A DNA stretch of 53,008 bases from Ignavibacteriales bacterium. Lineage in GTDB: Bacteria; Bacteroidota; Ignavibacteria; Ignavibacteriales; Melioribacteraceae. Positions within the stretch are counted from its first letter, which is position 1, and every line of letters begins with the position of its first letter. Both the position numbers and the translations under genes were made by a program. The stretch covers positions 1 through 53,008 of the forward strand of contig QZJX01000100.1 of NCBI GenBank assembly GCA_003599395.1. Direction: 5' to 3'. Shown here piece by piece: positions 25,186-35,069 of this stretch. The notes under the pieces were generated by a model, which did not search any database, was not told the origin of the DNA, and worked only from the letters and a program-made list of their open reading frames with translations.

Positions 25186-25266
25186 GAATGAGCCTCCTTC
25201 AAAAGTATATTTTAAGAAAATTTATTTGATGAAATATGAGTTTTCAAACGAATGAGCAAAACTTAG

Positions 25267-28200
25267 TTATTTCGAATCTTTCCTAATTCTCTCGAATACT
25301 AAAGGTAATAATTTATCCATCACAACTTTCTTGAAGTCATCATCCTGACCGAGTTTTTCAAAGAAGTTGTTATTCTCTTCAATTCTATCAATAAGCATAT
25401 TGTCAAAATAGTCTTTATATATAAGTTCGAAAGATTTAATATCATTGTTTTTACCAAATGATTTTAACTCATGGTTCTTAGTCAAATCTTCAACAAACTG
25501 CAATAGTACTTTATCCATTTCACTAAAATGTGTGCCAAATGCAAGATTGATGTCATCAAGAATTCTTGAAAGTTTATCTTTCTTTTTTTCTTTACCCAAA
25601 ATTCCACCTTGAATTGGTACAACACCGCCCTGGTTTTCTTCCAGATGAATTGATCCACTAAAAATCTGCTCGTTCTTGTAATATTCCAAGATGAGTTTAT
25701 CATCAAGTATAATTTTGTTATTATCTCTAGGTAAGATCATTCGCAAAAACTTGAGGTAATTATAGTATTCATGAAGTTTTTTATCGAGTAATCTTTCAAC
25801 ATTGGTAATAAATGAATATACTCTTAGAAAGGATGATACGCCACTCTTGAACTCACTCTTCTTAATATCATCAAGTAAATTGTATCTGTCGATTGCTGGT
25901 CTAAGGAAATTAGAGAATTTAGAAGCGTTTTTTTCTTCACGACTAAAGTAGATTGTATTAAAACCTACAATCTCTTCTGTGCGGTATATTTGCATATTAT
26001 CTAGTTGATTCTTGATGTCATACATAACATTTGGATTCGTTTCATTCTCAAGAATCGTCGCTTCATAATATGGTTGGAAAGACTTTTTGATTTCATCAAC
26101 ATGATTAACAAAATCCAGAATAAATGTATCTTCTTTGCCTTTAACAATTCTATTAAGACGTGATAGTGTCTGAACAGCTTTAACTCCAGTCAGTCTTTTA
26201 TCGACAAACATTGTATGAAGTAGGGGTTCATCAAATCCAGTTTGATACTTTTCAGCAACAATTAAGCAATTGAAATTTCTTTCGAATTCTCTAGGTAGTT
26301 GAGTTTCACTGATCACTCTTCCTTCTTTAGTTTTGTTAATGCCTTGCTCTGTATATTCAGTTCCTTGATCTTCAACCACCCCTGAAAAAGCAACTAAAAT
26401 ATCTAATCCAGTCATTTGCTTTTCTGATATTTGCTTTGCAAATTCATAATAATATCGAACTGCAGACAATCTGGATGATGTAACTACCATAGCTTTGGCT
26501 TTTCCACCAATCTTATTCTTAGTTATATGGCTAAAGTGATCTAGCATAATCGCTGTTTTTTGGGATATATTATATGGATGTAGTGATTGATATTTTAAAA
26601 CTTCTTTTGCTGCACTTTTGATTTCCATTTCAGGGTCATCTGCTACAGATTTAGCAATTTTAAAGTATGTTTCATATGCCATATAGTTTTTTAAAACATC
26701 GAGAATAAATCCTTCTTCAATTGCTTGCTTCATTGAATAGACATGAAATGGACGATATTTCCTCTTTCCATCTTCTTCATAAGGCACTCCAAACAATTGT
26801 AGTGTTTTATTCTTTGGGGTTGCTGTGAAAGCAAAAAATGAAAGGTTATTATGACTTCCTTGAGATAAGATTTCCAGTGTTTCCAAATCATCTTTTAGTT
26901 TTTCTTCTTCAATTTCTTGAAGCTCTGCATAATACTTCAAGGTTTCTTCAATGTTTGCTAAACCTTGTTTAAGTGCTTTTGCAGTTTCTCCAGTTTGACT
27001 TTGATGAGCTTCATCGACAATAACAGCAAAATTTCTATTGTTTTGAACGATATCCTGATAGATGTTTGGAAATTTTTGAATTGTAGTGATGATGATTTGT
27101 TTGCCATCGTTAATTGCTTTTAATAGGTCTTTAGATGTTTTACCTTTATCAATCTTAACAACAACTCCAGGAGTGTGGTCAAACTGATATATTGTACTTT
27201 GTAGTTGTGAATCTAATACTTTTCTATCTGTAACAACGATTATTGTGTTAAAGACTTTTTGGTCATTCTTATGTAAGGTTGATAGACGATGAGCTAACCA
27301 GGCAATCGAATTGGATTTTCCACTTCCTGCTGAATGTTCTATGAGGTAATTCTTTCCACTTCCGTTTTCTGAAACATCATCTATAATTTTCGAAACAACA
27401 TCAAGTTGATGATATCTTGGAAAGATAATATATTCCTTCTCAACTTCCCCCGTTTCTTCGTTAATATCTTGTTGGTAATGAACGAAGCGATTGAGAATGT
27501 TTAACAAATTGTCTTTAGTCAAGACATGATTCCACAAGTATGATGTGTCATAATCATTAGTGTTAATTGGGTTTCCTGAGCCACCTACATTGCCTGCCCC
27601 ATTACTTCCTTGGTTAAAGGGGAGAAAACGAGTCGCTTCGTCCTCTAGTCTCGTTGTCATGTAAGCGTTAGTCGTATCTACTGCAAAATGAACTAAGGTT
27701 CTTCGTTTAAACTCAAAGATTGGTTCTCTTGAATCTCTATCTGTTTTATACTGGGTAATGGCATTCTCATAATTTTGACCAGTATATTCATTTTTGAATT
27801 CAATCGTTACTAATGGGAGACCATTGACGAATAAAACTGTGTCTAACGATAAATCTTTATTAAGATTTGAATAATGAAGTTGTCTTGCAACATAAAAAGT
27901 ATTGGCATCATATTGGTAAGTAAGTTCAGCGTTCATTGAGGTATTAGGCGTAAATCTAATAAGTCTAAACTCAACTCCTCGATCAGTAATCCCTTTTCTT
28001 AATACATCTATGATTCCTCTGCGTTTAATTTCTTGAATAGTTCTATCAATAAGGGCTTTTTCTGATGTTGAAGGATAGTTGTTCGTATGTGCCTTCCAAG
28101 CTTTTGGTTGAGAAGTTTTGACATATTCAATAAGGACACTTTCTATAAGGGCACTTTGTGGATTGAAATCTATTAGTTTTGAGGAGGGTTGAGAATGAAT

Positions 28201-28290
28201 GGTGTATTTATCTCTTACTGAAATGTATCCTTCTGAAACGAGAGACTTTTCACAAACTTCTTCTATTCGAATTTCGTGATGTTTATTCAT
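25267..28290 (-). CDS. hsdR: Type I restriction enzyme, R (motor-nuclease) subunit
   Basis: The protein has 1007 residues. The N-terminal nuclease has LDTVLFVNGLPLVTIEFKNE with Asp150, Glu164 and Lys166 of the PD-(D/E)XK site and a following ITQYK (Q..Y motif). The translocase has Walker A SAGSGKS (320-326), VTDRKVLDSQ, DEAH (426-429), AFTATP, and a second RecA half ending SRLNRIVKGKEDTFILDF. It forms the R2M2S complex that translocates DNA from unmethylated sites and cuts at a distance. All core motifs are intact. Its ATG overlaps the membrane protein gene by 8 nt. Confidence 0.96.
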   Translation of the reverse strand: MNKHHEIRIEEVCEKSLVSEGYISVRDKYTIHSQPSSKLIDFNPQSALIESVLIEYVKTSQPKAWKAHTNNYPSTSEKALIDRTIQEIKRRGIIDVLRKGITDRGVEFRLIRFTPNTSMNAELTYQYDANTFYVARQLHYSNLNKDLSLDTVLFVNGLPLVTIEFKNEYTGQNYENAITQYKTDRDSREPIFEFKRRTLVHFAVDTTNAYMTTRLEDEATRFLPFNQGSNGAGNVGGSGNPINTNDYDTSYLWNHVLTKDNLLNILNRFVHYQQDINEETGEVEKEYIIFPRYHQLDVVSKIIDDVSENGSGKNYLIEHSAGSGKSNSIAWLAHRLSTLHKNDQKVFNTIIVVTDRKVLDSQLQSTIYQFDHTPGVVVKIDKGKTSKDLLKAINDGKQIIITTIQKFPNIYQDIVQNNRNFAVIVDEAHQSQTGETAKALKQGLANIEETLKYYAELQEIEEEKLKDDLETLEILSQGSHNNLSFFAFTATPKNKTLQLFGVPYEEDGKRKYRPFHVYSMKQAIEEGFILDVLKNYMAYETYFKIAKSVADDPEMEIKSAAKEVLKYQSLHPYNISQKTAIMLDHFSHITKNKIGGKAKAMVVTSSRLSAVRYYYEFAKQISEKQMTGLDILVAFSGVVEDQGTEYTEQGINKTKEGRVISETQLPREFERNFNCLIVAEKYQTGFDEPLLHTMFVDKRLTGVKAVQTLSRLNRIVKGKEDTFILDFVNHVDEIKKSFQPYYEATILENETNPNVMYDIKNQLDNMQIYRTEEIVGFNTIYFSREEKNASKFSNFLRPAIDRYNLLDDIKKSEFKSGVSSFLRVYSFITNVERLLDKKLHEYYNYLKFLRMILPRDNNKIILDDKLILEYYKNEQIFSGSIHLEENQGGVVPIQGGILGKEKKKDKLSRILDDINLAFGTHFSEMDKVLLQFVEDLTKNHELKSFGKNNDIKSFELIYKDYFDNMLIDRIEENNNFFEKLGQDDDFKKVVMDKLLPLVFERIRKDSK

Positions 28291-29443
28291 TGGTTACTAC
28301 CTCCTGTATTTTAAGAATCTCATTTACTGAAATATTATGTTCATATGTAACGATGTATTTATATTTGTTGCCTTCAACATCATAAATATAAAGTAATGCT
28401 TCATGGCTCGATTCTGTGTAAGACTCAGCAAAAATCAATACTTCTGTAATTTTCCCTTTTTCTACAACTGATACCGATTCTGGTAAATAGTCAACATCAT
28501 CTATAACCAATCTATCAATGATAAACTCCGATTTATCAGAATTTTTAAACGCTCCAATAATTTGATGATCCCCAGTTCTTTTCTCAATATTTGGTACAAA
28601 CCAAACTTGAATAGTAGAATTATTCATATGGTTCACATTTGAATATTTGATAGGATAGAACAAAGGTTTTATTTGATTTATATGATTTAGTCTAATTGAT
28701 TTATTGTTTTCTTTGATTGTCCATGCAATACCAATCAAAGTTATCATCCCACCGTACACAGCGCTTATGATAGTTAGTACAATCATCTGTATTTTTTCGT
28801 CGGGAATCATGTATATTAAGTAAATTGTGATTCCTATTCCAACAATAAAATCTTGAAGTAAGAATACTTTGTTTCTTTTTTTGTCTGATAGAAAACTAAA
28901 TGTTAGATTATAGAAAACCATTAGCATCGCTAATCCACCAAAAATGAATATCGAAGAAACCCATTCTTTTACGCTTGAAATGAATAGCAAATCAATTATC
29001 CACCAATAAATGATTATCTTGCTTAAGTTTGAATAACCTATCTTTAATTGCTCATTAGTAGGTTTCATAGTTTTATTGCTAAAAACCATGAGGTTAATAG
29101 CTGTATTTGGAATTCCAATTCCAACCAGTATAAAAATAGCCCAATACCAATCGTAATTAGTGTCATAATAATTAATTACTAACGCACTTGTCATAAGTAT
29201 TATGATTAATAGAAAACTACGATCACCAATAAAACTAATCAGATTTGCATTTTCATTTCTATCTTTTCTAAAAATACTGTGTATTATCATGAATGCTGTA
29301 GACAAATACCAGGCAATTTGTGCAAACAAGTGGTTTATTGAATTATTCAAAAAAGGAAAAGCAACAAAAACACCAAAAGCAGTTAAGCCAATGATAGAAT
29401 AGATAATTCGACCTATTTTGCTTAAAACTTGTCTTATTGTCAT
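28283..29443 (-). CDS. Eight-helix membrane protein embedded in the hsd operon
   Basis: The protein has 386 residues. Eight predicted membrane helices fall within about residues 12-245, then a soluble C-terminal domain of about 140 residues with alternating strands (STIQVWFVPNIEKRTGDHQI, EFIIDRLVIDDVDYLP, ITEVLIFAESYTESS). It begins immediately after hsdS and overlaps hsdR by 8 nt, so it is made with the restriction subunits. I know no membrane subunit of type I systems. It may link restriction to the membrane or be a separate defence effector. No family recognised. Confidence 0.8.
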   Translation of the reverse strand: MTIRQVLSKIGRIIYSIIGLTAFGVFVAFPFLNNSINHLFAQIAWYLSTAFMIIHSIFRKDRNENANLISFIGDRSFLLIIILMTSALVINYYDTNYDWYWAIFILVGIGIPNTAINLMVFSNKTMKPTNEQLKIGYSNLSKIIIYWWIIDLLFISSVKEWVSSIFIFGGLAMLMVFYNLTFSFLSDKKRNKVFLLQDFIVGIGITIYLIYMIPDEKIQMIVLTIISAVYGGMITLIGIAWTIKENNKSIRLNHINQIKPLFYPIKYSNVNHMNNSTIQVWFVPNIEKRTGDHQIIGAFKNSDKSEFIIDRLVIDDVDYLPESVSVVEKGKITEVLIFAESYTESSHEALLYIYDVEGNKYKYIVTYEHNISVNEILKIQEVVTNE

Positions 29444-30733
29444 TTATACCTCTTTCTTACCTGTTACATATTCATAAATTAACGACTTTTTATATTCATT
29501 AAGTTTTTCGATTTTCGCTTGAATTGTTTTCTCGATTTTTTTAAACTTTTCTTCTTTGTTTTTTATAAATTTGCATATTCTTATTTGTTCATTTACTGGA
29601 GGTAATGGAAGTTGCATGTTTGCGTATTTACTTGCACCAATATTTTGAATTGTTGCTTGTATGAAAATATTTCTTGTCCACTCCAAATACGAATTACTAA
29701 GTGTGAAATAGTATAAATATTCAGGAATTAATAAACTGTAATCCACTGAGGCTTTGATTAAATAGCCAGCAAACACAGATTGCCCATATTCATCTTTAAA
29801 TATGAAACTTTTTCCTACTGTAGCTCCTGATCTAGCAAACAAAACATCACCATTTTTAAGATAATAACCAGATGCTTGATCTAGAGTTAGTGAAAGCTTG
29901 TTATCATGACTAAGCTCATTATCGCTTGTTATATCAGTTATTCTTATGTATCTGGGTAAATTTTCATCGTATGAAACCCCACTAGAATTAGCCCCATATT
30001 GAAGTTTCGATTCTAGACAGGCTTTAAGTTTTCTTACAGTCCAATGTGATGGAATTTGGCCAAACCAATCAATTTTTGTATCTATTAGCGGAACATAATT
30101 ATCTAATCCTTTAGTAACAATGTCGGTTAGTAATACCCTTCTATATTCGAATATTACATCTAGTTGTCTTTCCTGAATTGTAATAAGCTTATCTATTCTT
30201 TTAACTTTATCATTTAAAACTGATATGATTTTATGTTGTTTAGATGAAGGTGGGACTGGGAGTGGAAATAAATTTAGATTAGACATTGGGATTCTCATTC
30301 TAATGTCTAGAATCCCATTGCCATACCCATGTGATTTGCTTTGCAACTCTTTGGTTTGAAATAACTGAGCATAGTATTCGATTGAGTCATTATCATTTCT
30401 TTTATATAACATGTAATACACTGGTGATACTACACCGATGTATTTAGACAATCCCACTGATCCTATATATAGATTCATGCTGTTTATAACGATGTCATTT
30501 TCTTTAACAATTTTATATCCTGAAATATCCTCTTTAGCCCTATTACCTATATCACCCTTATCTGCATATGGAATCACTCCTCTGTTATTTGTTAAGGATA
30601 AGATATCTTTAACTTTTACAGGATTGTTTATTTCATTTCGCTCGCATAAAACATGCTTCAGGGGATGGACTTCCCAATCAATAGGGATTTTGCCAATCCA
30701 ATCTACTCCACTTTCTCTCATATTTCTATTCAT
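29444..30733 (-). CDS. hsdS: Type I restriction enzyme, S (specificity) subunit
   Basis: The protein has 429 residues; the ATG at 30733 lies 10 nt after AAGGAG and overlaps hsdM by 8 nt. There are two target recognition domains, each opening with the hallmark W-x-G-x-I-P-x-x-W: DWIGKIPIDWEV near the start and DWFGQIPSHWTV near residue 220. Each is followed by a conserved spacer helix (KIISVLNDKVKRIDKLITIQERQL; ICKFIKNKEEKFKKIEKTI). The two half-sites would define a bipartite recognition sequence, which cannot be predicted by eye. No second hsdS or inverted repeats suggest phase shuffling here. Confidence 0.95.
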   Translation of the reverse strand: MNRNMRESGVDWIGKIPIDWEVHPLKHVLCERNEINNPVKVKDILSLTNNRGVIPYADKGDIGNRAKEDISGYKIVKENDIVINSMNLYIGSVGLSKYIGVVSPVYYMLYKRNDNDSIEYYAQLFQTKELQSKSHGYGNGILDIRMRIPMSNLNLFPLPVPPSSKQHKIISVLNDKVKRIDKLITIQERQLDVIFEYRRVLLTDIVTKGLDNYVPLIDTKIDWFGQIPSHWTVRKLKACLESKLQYGANSSGVSYDENLPRYIRITDITSDNELSHDNKLSLTLDQASGYYLKNGDVLFARSGATVGKSFIFKDEYGQSVFAGYLIKASVDYSLLIPEYLYYFTLSNSYLEWTRNIFIQATIQNIGASKYANMQLPLPPVNEQIRICKFIKNKEEKFKKIEKTIQAKIEKLNEYKKSLIYEYVTGKKEV

Positions 30734-32504
30734 TACCAAAAAGCTCCTTCATCAAGAATTCTTCTTCCTGTTCAAGTTCCTTAATTTCAGCATATATTTC
30801 TGAGCTATCTCTTGGTTGAGTAAATTTGTAAAAATGTCTTGTGAATGGGATGTCATATCCAATTATATCCTTTGAGTGATCTATCACTGCATCTGGAGTG
30901 TATACTAGTATCTCGTTTTTTATGTACTCATCAAAATCTCTACTTAATGGGATGTTTTCTGTGTCTGTCTTTTCTTTATCAATTTCTGTTAATCCTTTTT
31001 TATTTCTGACAATTTGGCCTTTTTCGTTCCTCAAAGGTTGATTAATTGTTGTCTTGATATATCCAAAGTCAATATTATTAAATATTTTTGATATTTCAGA
31101 TGTCTTAAACTCAGCAAAAACTTTCGTTATTGCATTAATCTGATCTGGATCAGATATTTCTACACGTTTATTACCTAAATTTTTTCTCAGTTTTTCATAG
31201 AAGTTTGAAGCGTCTATCAATTGAACTTTCCCTTTTTTGATAAGAGGTTTTTTATTCGATAAAACCCATATATATACAGTGATACCAGTGTTGTAAAATA
31301 TATCGTTAGGAAGTTGTACTATAGCTTCTATTAGATCATTTTCAAATAAATATCTTCTAAGATTAGAAACAGCACTACCAGCATCACCAGAGAATAGAGG
31401 TGAACCATTATGAATAATTGCAACTCTAGATCCACCATCCTTTATATCTTTCATTTTCGAAATTGCAGTTGCTAAAAATAAGGTTTGGCTATCGCTAACA
31501 TCTGGGAATTTGTCACCTTTTCCAGTGTTATATGCATTATAAATACCAAATCTTCCTGCAAAACCATCTTTGTACTCTTCTATAACAGCGTCTTTTTCTT
31601 TCTTCCATTCTCTACCAAATGGTGGATTAGATATTATATAGTCGAATGATGAACCTTTAAATGTATCATTTGATAGAGTATTCCCGTGACGTATATTTTC
31701 TGATTTAAACCCCTTAATCAAGACATCCGACTTAGCAATGGCAACTGTTTCTTCATTTAATTCTTGTCCAAACAGTTCGAGTCTTGATGAAGTGTTTAAC
31801 TCAGCTAGTGTTTCTGTAGCAACGGTTAACATTCCTCCTGTACCACACGCAGGATCGTAGATTGTCTTAATTTTTGAATCCCCAGACAGTATTTCATCAT
31901 CATCTGAAAAAAGTAGGTTGACCATCAATTTAATAACTTCTCTTGGTGTATAATGTTGTCCAGCTTCCTCAGCGTAGCTTTCTGAAAATCTCCTAATGAG
32001 TTCTTCAAATATATATCCCATTTCGATGTTTGATATCTTATTGGGATGGAGATCAATCTTACTATCATTAATTTTTTCTAGAACAGCAAATAGAATATTA
32101 CCATTATCTGGATTTGCCATTTTTTCAATTTGTGTATTGAACTCATAGTATTTTAAAATACCCTGAACTTCTGGACTAAATGACTCTAGGTATTGTAGTA
32201 AATTTGCTTTTAGATCAGGTGCATCCTCTAGTAAAGTTTTAAAAGTATATTTGCTTGTATTATAAAATTGATGTTTAGTTGTTCTTTTCAACAAAACATC
32301 TAGGTTACTTGGGCTCATAGATGCATTTTTAGAAAGTTTCTCGAGCACTTGCTCGTGAGTCGGTTCTAAGATGCAGTCAAATCTTTTTATCACCGTTAGT
32401 GGCAATATAACTTTTCCGTACTCGTGTGGCTTGTATGCTCCCGTTAGAACATCTGCTATACTCCATATCAAGTTAGCATTATTCTGAATCTTTCCATTTA
32501 TCAT
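30726..32504 (-). CDS. hsdM: Type I restriction enzyme, M (adenine methylase) subunit
   Basis: The protein has 592 residues; the ATG at 32504 follows GAGGGG. The N-terminal HsdM_N bundle (WSIADVLTGAYKPHEYGKVILPL) precedes the N6-adenine methyltransferase core: SAGQ...HYTPREVIKLM, motif I DPACGTGG (217-224) and catalytic motif IV NPPF (293-296). It methylates both strands at the HsdS target to protect host DNA. All motifs are intact. It has its own likely promoter (32560-32588) and heads hsdM-hsdS-membrane protein-hsdR. Confidence 0.96.
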   Translation of the reverse strand: MINGKIQNNANLIWSIADVLTGAYKPHEYGKVILPLTVIKRFDCILEPTHEQVLEKLSKNASMSPSNLDVLLKRTTKHQFYNTSKYTFKTLLEDAPDLKANLLQYLESFSPEVQGILKYYEFNTQIEKMANPDNGNILFAVLEKINDSKIDLHPNKISNIEMGYIFEELIRRFSESYAEEAGQHYTPREVIKLMVNLLFSDDDEILSGDSKIKTIYDPACGTGGMLTVATETLAELNTSSRLELFGQELNEETVAIAKSDVLIKGFKSENIRHGNTLSNDTFKGSSFDYIISNPPFGREWKKEKDAVIEEYKDGFAGRFGIYNAYNTGKGDKFPDVSDSQTLFLATAISKMKDIKDGGSRVAIIHNGSPLFSGDAGSAVSNLRRYLFENDLIEAIVQLPNDIFYNTGITVYIWVLSNKKPLIKKGKVQLIDASNFYEKLRKNLGNKRVEISDPDQINAITKVFAEFKTSEISKIFNNIDFGYIKTTINQPLRNEKGQIVRNKKGLTEIDKEKTDTENIPLSRDFDEYIKNEILVYTPDAVIDHSKDIIGYDIPFTRHFYKFTQPRDSSEIYAEIKELEQEEEFLMKELFGNE

Positions 32505-32559
32505 TATAAAAATCCCCTCTTTCATCTATTTTATACAATTAAATGTGATTATTGGTTTA

Positions 32560-32588
32560 ATTATACCATTTGAATCATACTTTCTAAA
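32560..32588 (-). promoter_or_regulatory. Likely hsdM promoter
   Basis: On the - strand, TTTAGA (32583-32588), a 17-nt spacer and TATAAT (32560-32565). The -35 is weak. Confidence 0.55.
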
Positions 32589-32633
32589 ACCCTGTTTTAA
32601 AATGAATAAGCATATCTAAAAAGTTCTTTACTT

Positions 32634-33167
32634 TTAAAATACTTCTTGGAAATACTTTGTGGATTTCAATCGTTCAACAAATGATGTCTTTGTTACTTTT
32701 AAATTACCATTTGAATCTTCTAGCCTTTGTATCTTCGGATATTCCTCTGGAGCTTTTTCACAGGCAGCAAGAAAACTGCTAGCATCACCAATATTTACGC
32801 CTTTATGAGGTATAGGACCTACTAAAACATCAGAATATTTTGAAGAATATCTCAGTTTAGCGAAGTCAAAATTGCTTTTGTATTCGATGAAATCAATTTT
32901 ACTTAGATCAATGCCTAGTTTTTTTGCTGCGATTTTTAGATTATCTTGATTGAGCTGATATGCTAAAACAAGAATTTTCGAATGTCTGACATCAACATAT
33001 GTGTATGATGGAACACTATCAGTAATTAGATACTCATACCCTAATCTTTTGAATACTTCATATGCATTACCAATTGCATTTGCTTGAAAAATTTCAGTTT
33101 GAATTTTATCAATCAATTTATTTAGCACATCAGTTAATTGATCTGAGTTAAGTATTTTGCTACTCAT
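32634..33167 (-). CDS. Unknown protein coupled to the orphan methylase
   Basis: The protein has 177 residues (ATG at 33167, overlapping the methylase stop by 8 nt). An N-terminal helix pair precedes an alternating alpha/beta region (SKILVLAYQLNQDNLKIAAK, IDFIEYKSNFDFAKL) with a Rossmann-like look, then a conserved-looking SDVLVGPIPHKGVNIGDASS (Gly-Pro-rich loop). No metal or nucleotide motif can be named. Coupling to a DNA methylase suggests it is a partner or regulator of that enzyme. Confidence 0.7.
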   Translation of the reverse strand: MSSKILNSDQLTDVLNKLIDKIQTEIFQANAIGNAYEVFKRLGYEYLITDSVPSYTYVDVRHSKILVLAYQLNQDNLKIAAKKLGIDLSKIDFIEYKSNFDFAKLRYSSKYSDVLVGPIPHKGVNIGDASSFLAACEKAPEEYPKIQRLEDSNGNLKVTKTSFVERLKSTKYFQEVF

Positions 33168-34938
33168 TCGAGTCACCATTTGTAACAAAATCAAATAATG
33201 AATCTACCTCTTTTTCTAGCTTAGCCAGTCTCTTTTTTTCAAAGTTTATCTTATCTAGCTTATCTTTATATTGCATAGCTAATTGTTTTTGTTTACTCAC
33301 AGAAAGCAAAGGGATTTGTAATTTTTTAACGTTGTTAACAGTTAAGTTAGGTATAACATTTCCAGTTTGTTTCAAAGATAGCAGGTGTTGTCCAATCGGA
33401 GAGTCAAGAAAAGCTCTCAGGTAATATGGGTCTATTTTATCTTTTATTACTCTTAGAACCATAATACTACCTGATGCAATCAATCTTTCATTATCCGATA
33501 TCTCAACAACTGCCGACTTAACTTTTGCACTTTTTGTGGAAATAACGACATCCCCATTTTTTAGTGAGAACTTCTCAAATTGCTTATCATCAACTTTATA
33601 GAGATTTGTGTTTCTTGTAATGATTCCATCGTTGACATCTCCCATTTGAATAATTTGTGTAACACAATCTTTTTCTTCTGGATTTAAGATAAATCTTTCA
33701 TCTAGTTGAGCACTTGATACTTGCCAGCCAGTGAATACTTCACAGACTTCTTCTAAATCTTGTCCATTCAAAATATCAATTCGACTCTGATGTAAGTAAG
33801 ATGTCGGAACAAGGTTATATCTTTGATTATCAACATCTTTCAAGCTTACTACTTTCATAAAATCATTTTCTTCATCACTGTTTATCAATTCAATTGATTT
33901 GCTAACATCTAAAATATTCGTATTTCTTTGTTTTTCTAAAATGCATTTCGATAGATCAACAAATCTTATGTTCTTATTTCCAAAACTCATGACAATTAAA
34001 TAGGTTTTAATACTTGTATAGTAAAACAATCTTTCAGGAAGTTCGATGATTGACTCAATTAGTCCATTACTAACCATATACTTTCTGATATCTTGATCAA
34101 TTGAATTAAACAAAGAGCCTCCAGCAGTGACAGCAATAGCTTTTCCGTTTTTATCTAGATTTCTTAGCATTAACGAGATGAAAGAGTAATCAGTTGTGTT
34201 TCTTCTTTGTATAGGTAAATCATTCTCGGTTTTGTATTTTTCATCGAAATTTGGTTTTTCTTGATCTTGTATTCTAAGACCGAAAGGAAAATTACTAAAT
34301 ACACCACCAAACTTAATTTTTGATTTATTCGTCAGTATATCAAAAGTAGAGAATACATCTCCTCTATACAAAAAAGTATCCGCGGGGTCATCAAGTTGCA
34401 TCTTAATCAGTGAAGAAATGTATGAATCAATATTGATTTCTACTCCATAATATTTTGATGCAACATTATTTCTCTTTGCTTGATAGAGAAAGCTTCCAGT
34501 TCCACTACACAAATCGAGTAACGGTCTATTTTTAACCGTTGACCCAAATAAACTAATACTTAGATCAACGATTGATTGTGGCGTGCAATCATAATAATTG
34601 TCACCAAAACTATCATCTATAAGAAATTCTCTGATATCGTATAAATCGTGCTTCATTAGAGTATTAAATAGTGCATCGTTATCAAACGTAGCATCTTCGA
34701 CATTACTGGTGTAATCAAAATATCCTTCTTCATTAGGCAAGATAGTTAACGGTATTTTTTTATCCATAACTAGTTGAACATGTTCTCTCGAAGTATAAGG
34801 TCTGTTCCAATTCTCAAAAATCGAAGGATAACTAGTTCTTAATATGTAGTATTCAAGAACTCTTAATTTCATCTTTTGTAAGTTCAGTCCATATCCTCTA
34901 ATTTTGTCAGCAAGTTCCCATTTTAGATTATTAGCCAC
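33160..34938 (-). CDS. N6-adenine methylase fused to an HsdS-like specificity domain, altered motif IV
   Basis: The protein has 592 residues, starting at a GTG at 34938 that lies 9 nt after AAAGGAG. Residues about 100-330 form an HsdM-type methylase core: motif I DLCSGTGSF (from 142) and motif IV SNFPFG (215-220). Standard enzymes have NPPF/Y; here the first Pro is Phe. From about 385, EVCEVFTGWQVSSAQL...IQMGDVNDG and GDVVISTKSAKVKS, then IPLLSVSKQKQLAMQY with a terminal coiled coil, match one HsdS target recognition domain plus spacer helix. It is a single-chain M-S protein with no nuclease part. It could be an orphan methylase or a DNA-binding regulator that has lost catalysis. Confidence 0.85.
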   Translation of the reverse strand: MANNLKWELADKIRGYGLNLQKMKLRVLEYYILRTSYPSIFENWNRPYTSREHVQLVMDKKIPLTILPNEEGYFDYTSNVEDATFDNDALFNTLMKHDLYDIREFLIDDSFGDNYYDCTPQSIVDLSISLFGSTVKNRPLLDLCSGTGSFLYQAKRNNVASKYYGVEINIDSYISSLIKMQLDDPADTFLYRGDVFSTFDILTNKSKIKFGGVFSNFPFGLRIQDQEKPNFDEKYKTENDLPIQRRNTTDYSFISLMLRNLDKNGKAIAVTAGGSLFNSIDQDIRKYMVSNGLIESIIELPERLFYYTSIKTYLIVMSFGNKNIRFVDLSKCILEKQRNTNILDVSKSIELINSDEENDFMKVVSLKDVDNQRYNLVPTSYLHQSRIDILNGQDLEEVCEVFTGWQVSSAQLDERFILNPEEKDCVTQIIQMGDVNDGIITRNTNLYKVDDKQFEKFSLKNGDVVISTKSAKVKSAVVEISDNERLIASGSIMVLRVIKDKIDPYYLRAFLDSPIGQHLLSLKQTGNVIPNLTVNNVKKLQIPLLSVSKQKQLAMQYKDKLDKINFEKKRLAKLEKEVDSLFDFVTNGDSNE

Positions 34939-34984
34939 GGCAAACACTCCTTTTTATTCTTTGGTTAGAATAGTTTATAACTCT

Positions 34985-35013
34985 ATTGTAAACCCACATT
35001 ACTTTGTTGTCAA
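34985..35013 (-). promoter_or_regulatory. Consensus promoter of the methylase operon
   Basis: On the - strand, TTGACA (35008-35013), a 17-nt spacer and TACAAT (34985-34990), the same design as the promoter at 7465. Confidence 0.87.
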
Positions 35014-35069
35014 TAGTTTTATGCAAATATTAGAATAATTTTTATTTAATGTTTTATCCCTAATAGAAA

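Noticed and set aside
29444-30733. Phase-variable hsdS cassette
   Set aside because: Only one hsdS is present, with no partial second copy or inverted repeats; the nearby recombinases are large serine types and not adjacent.
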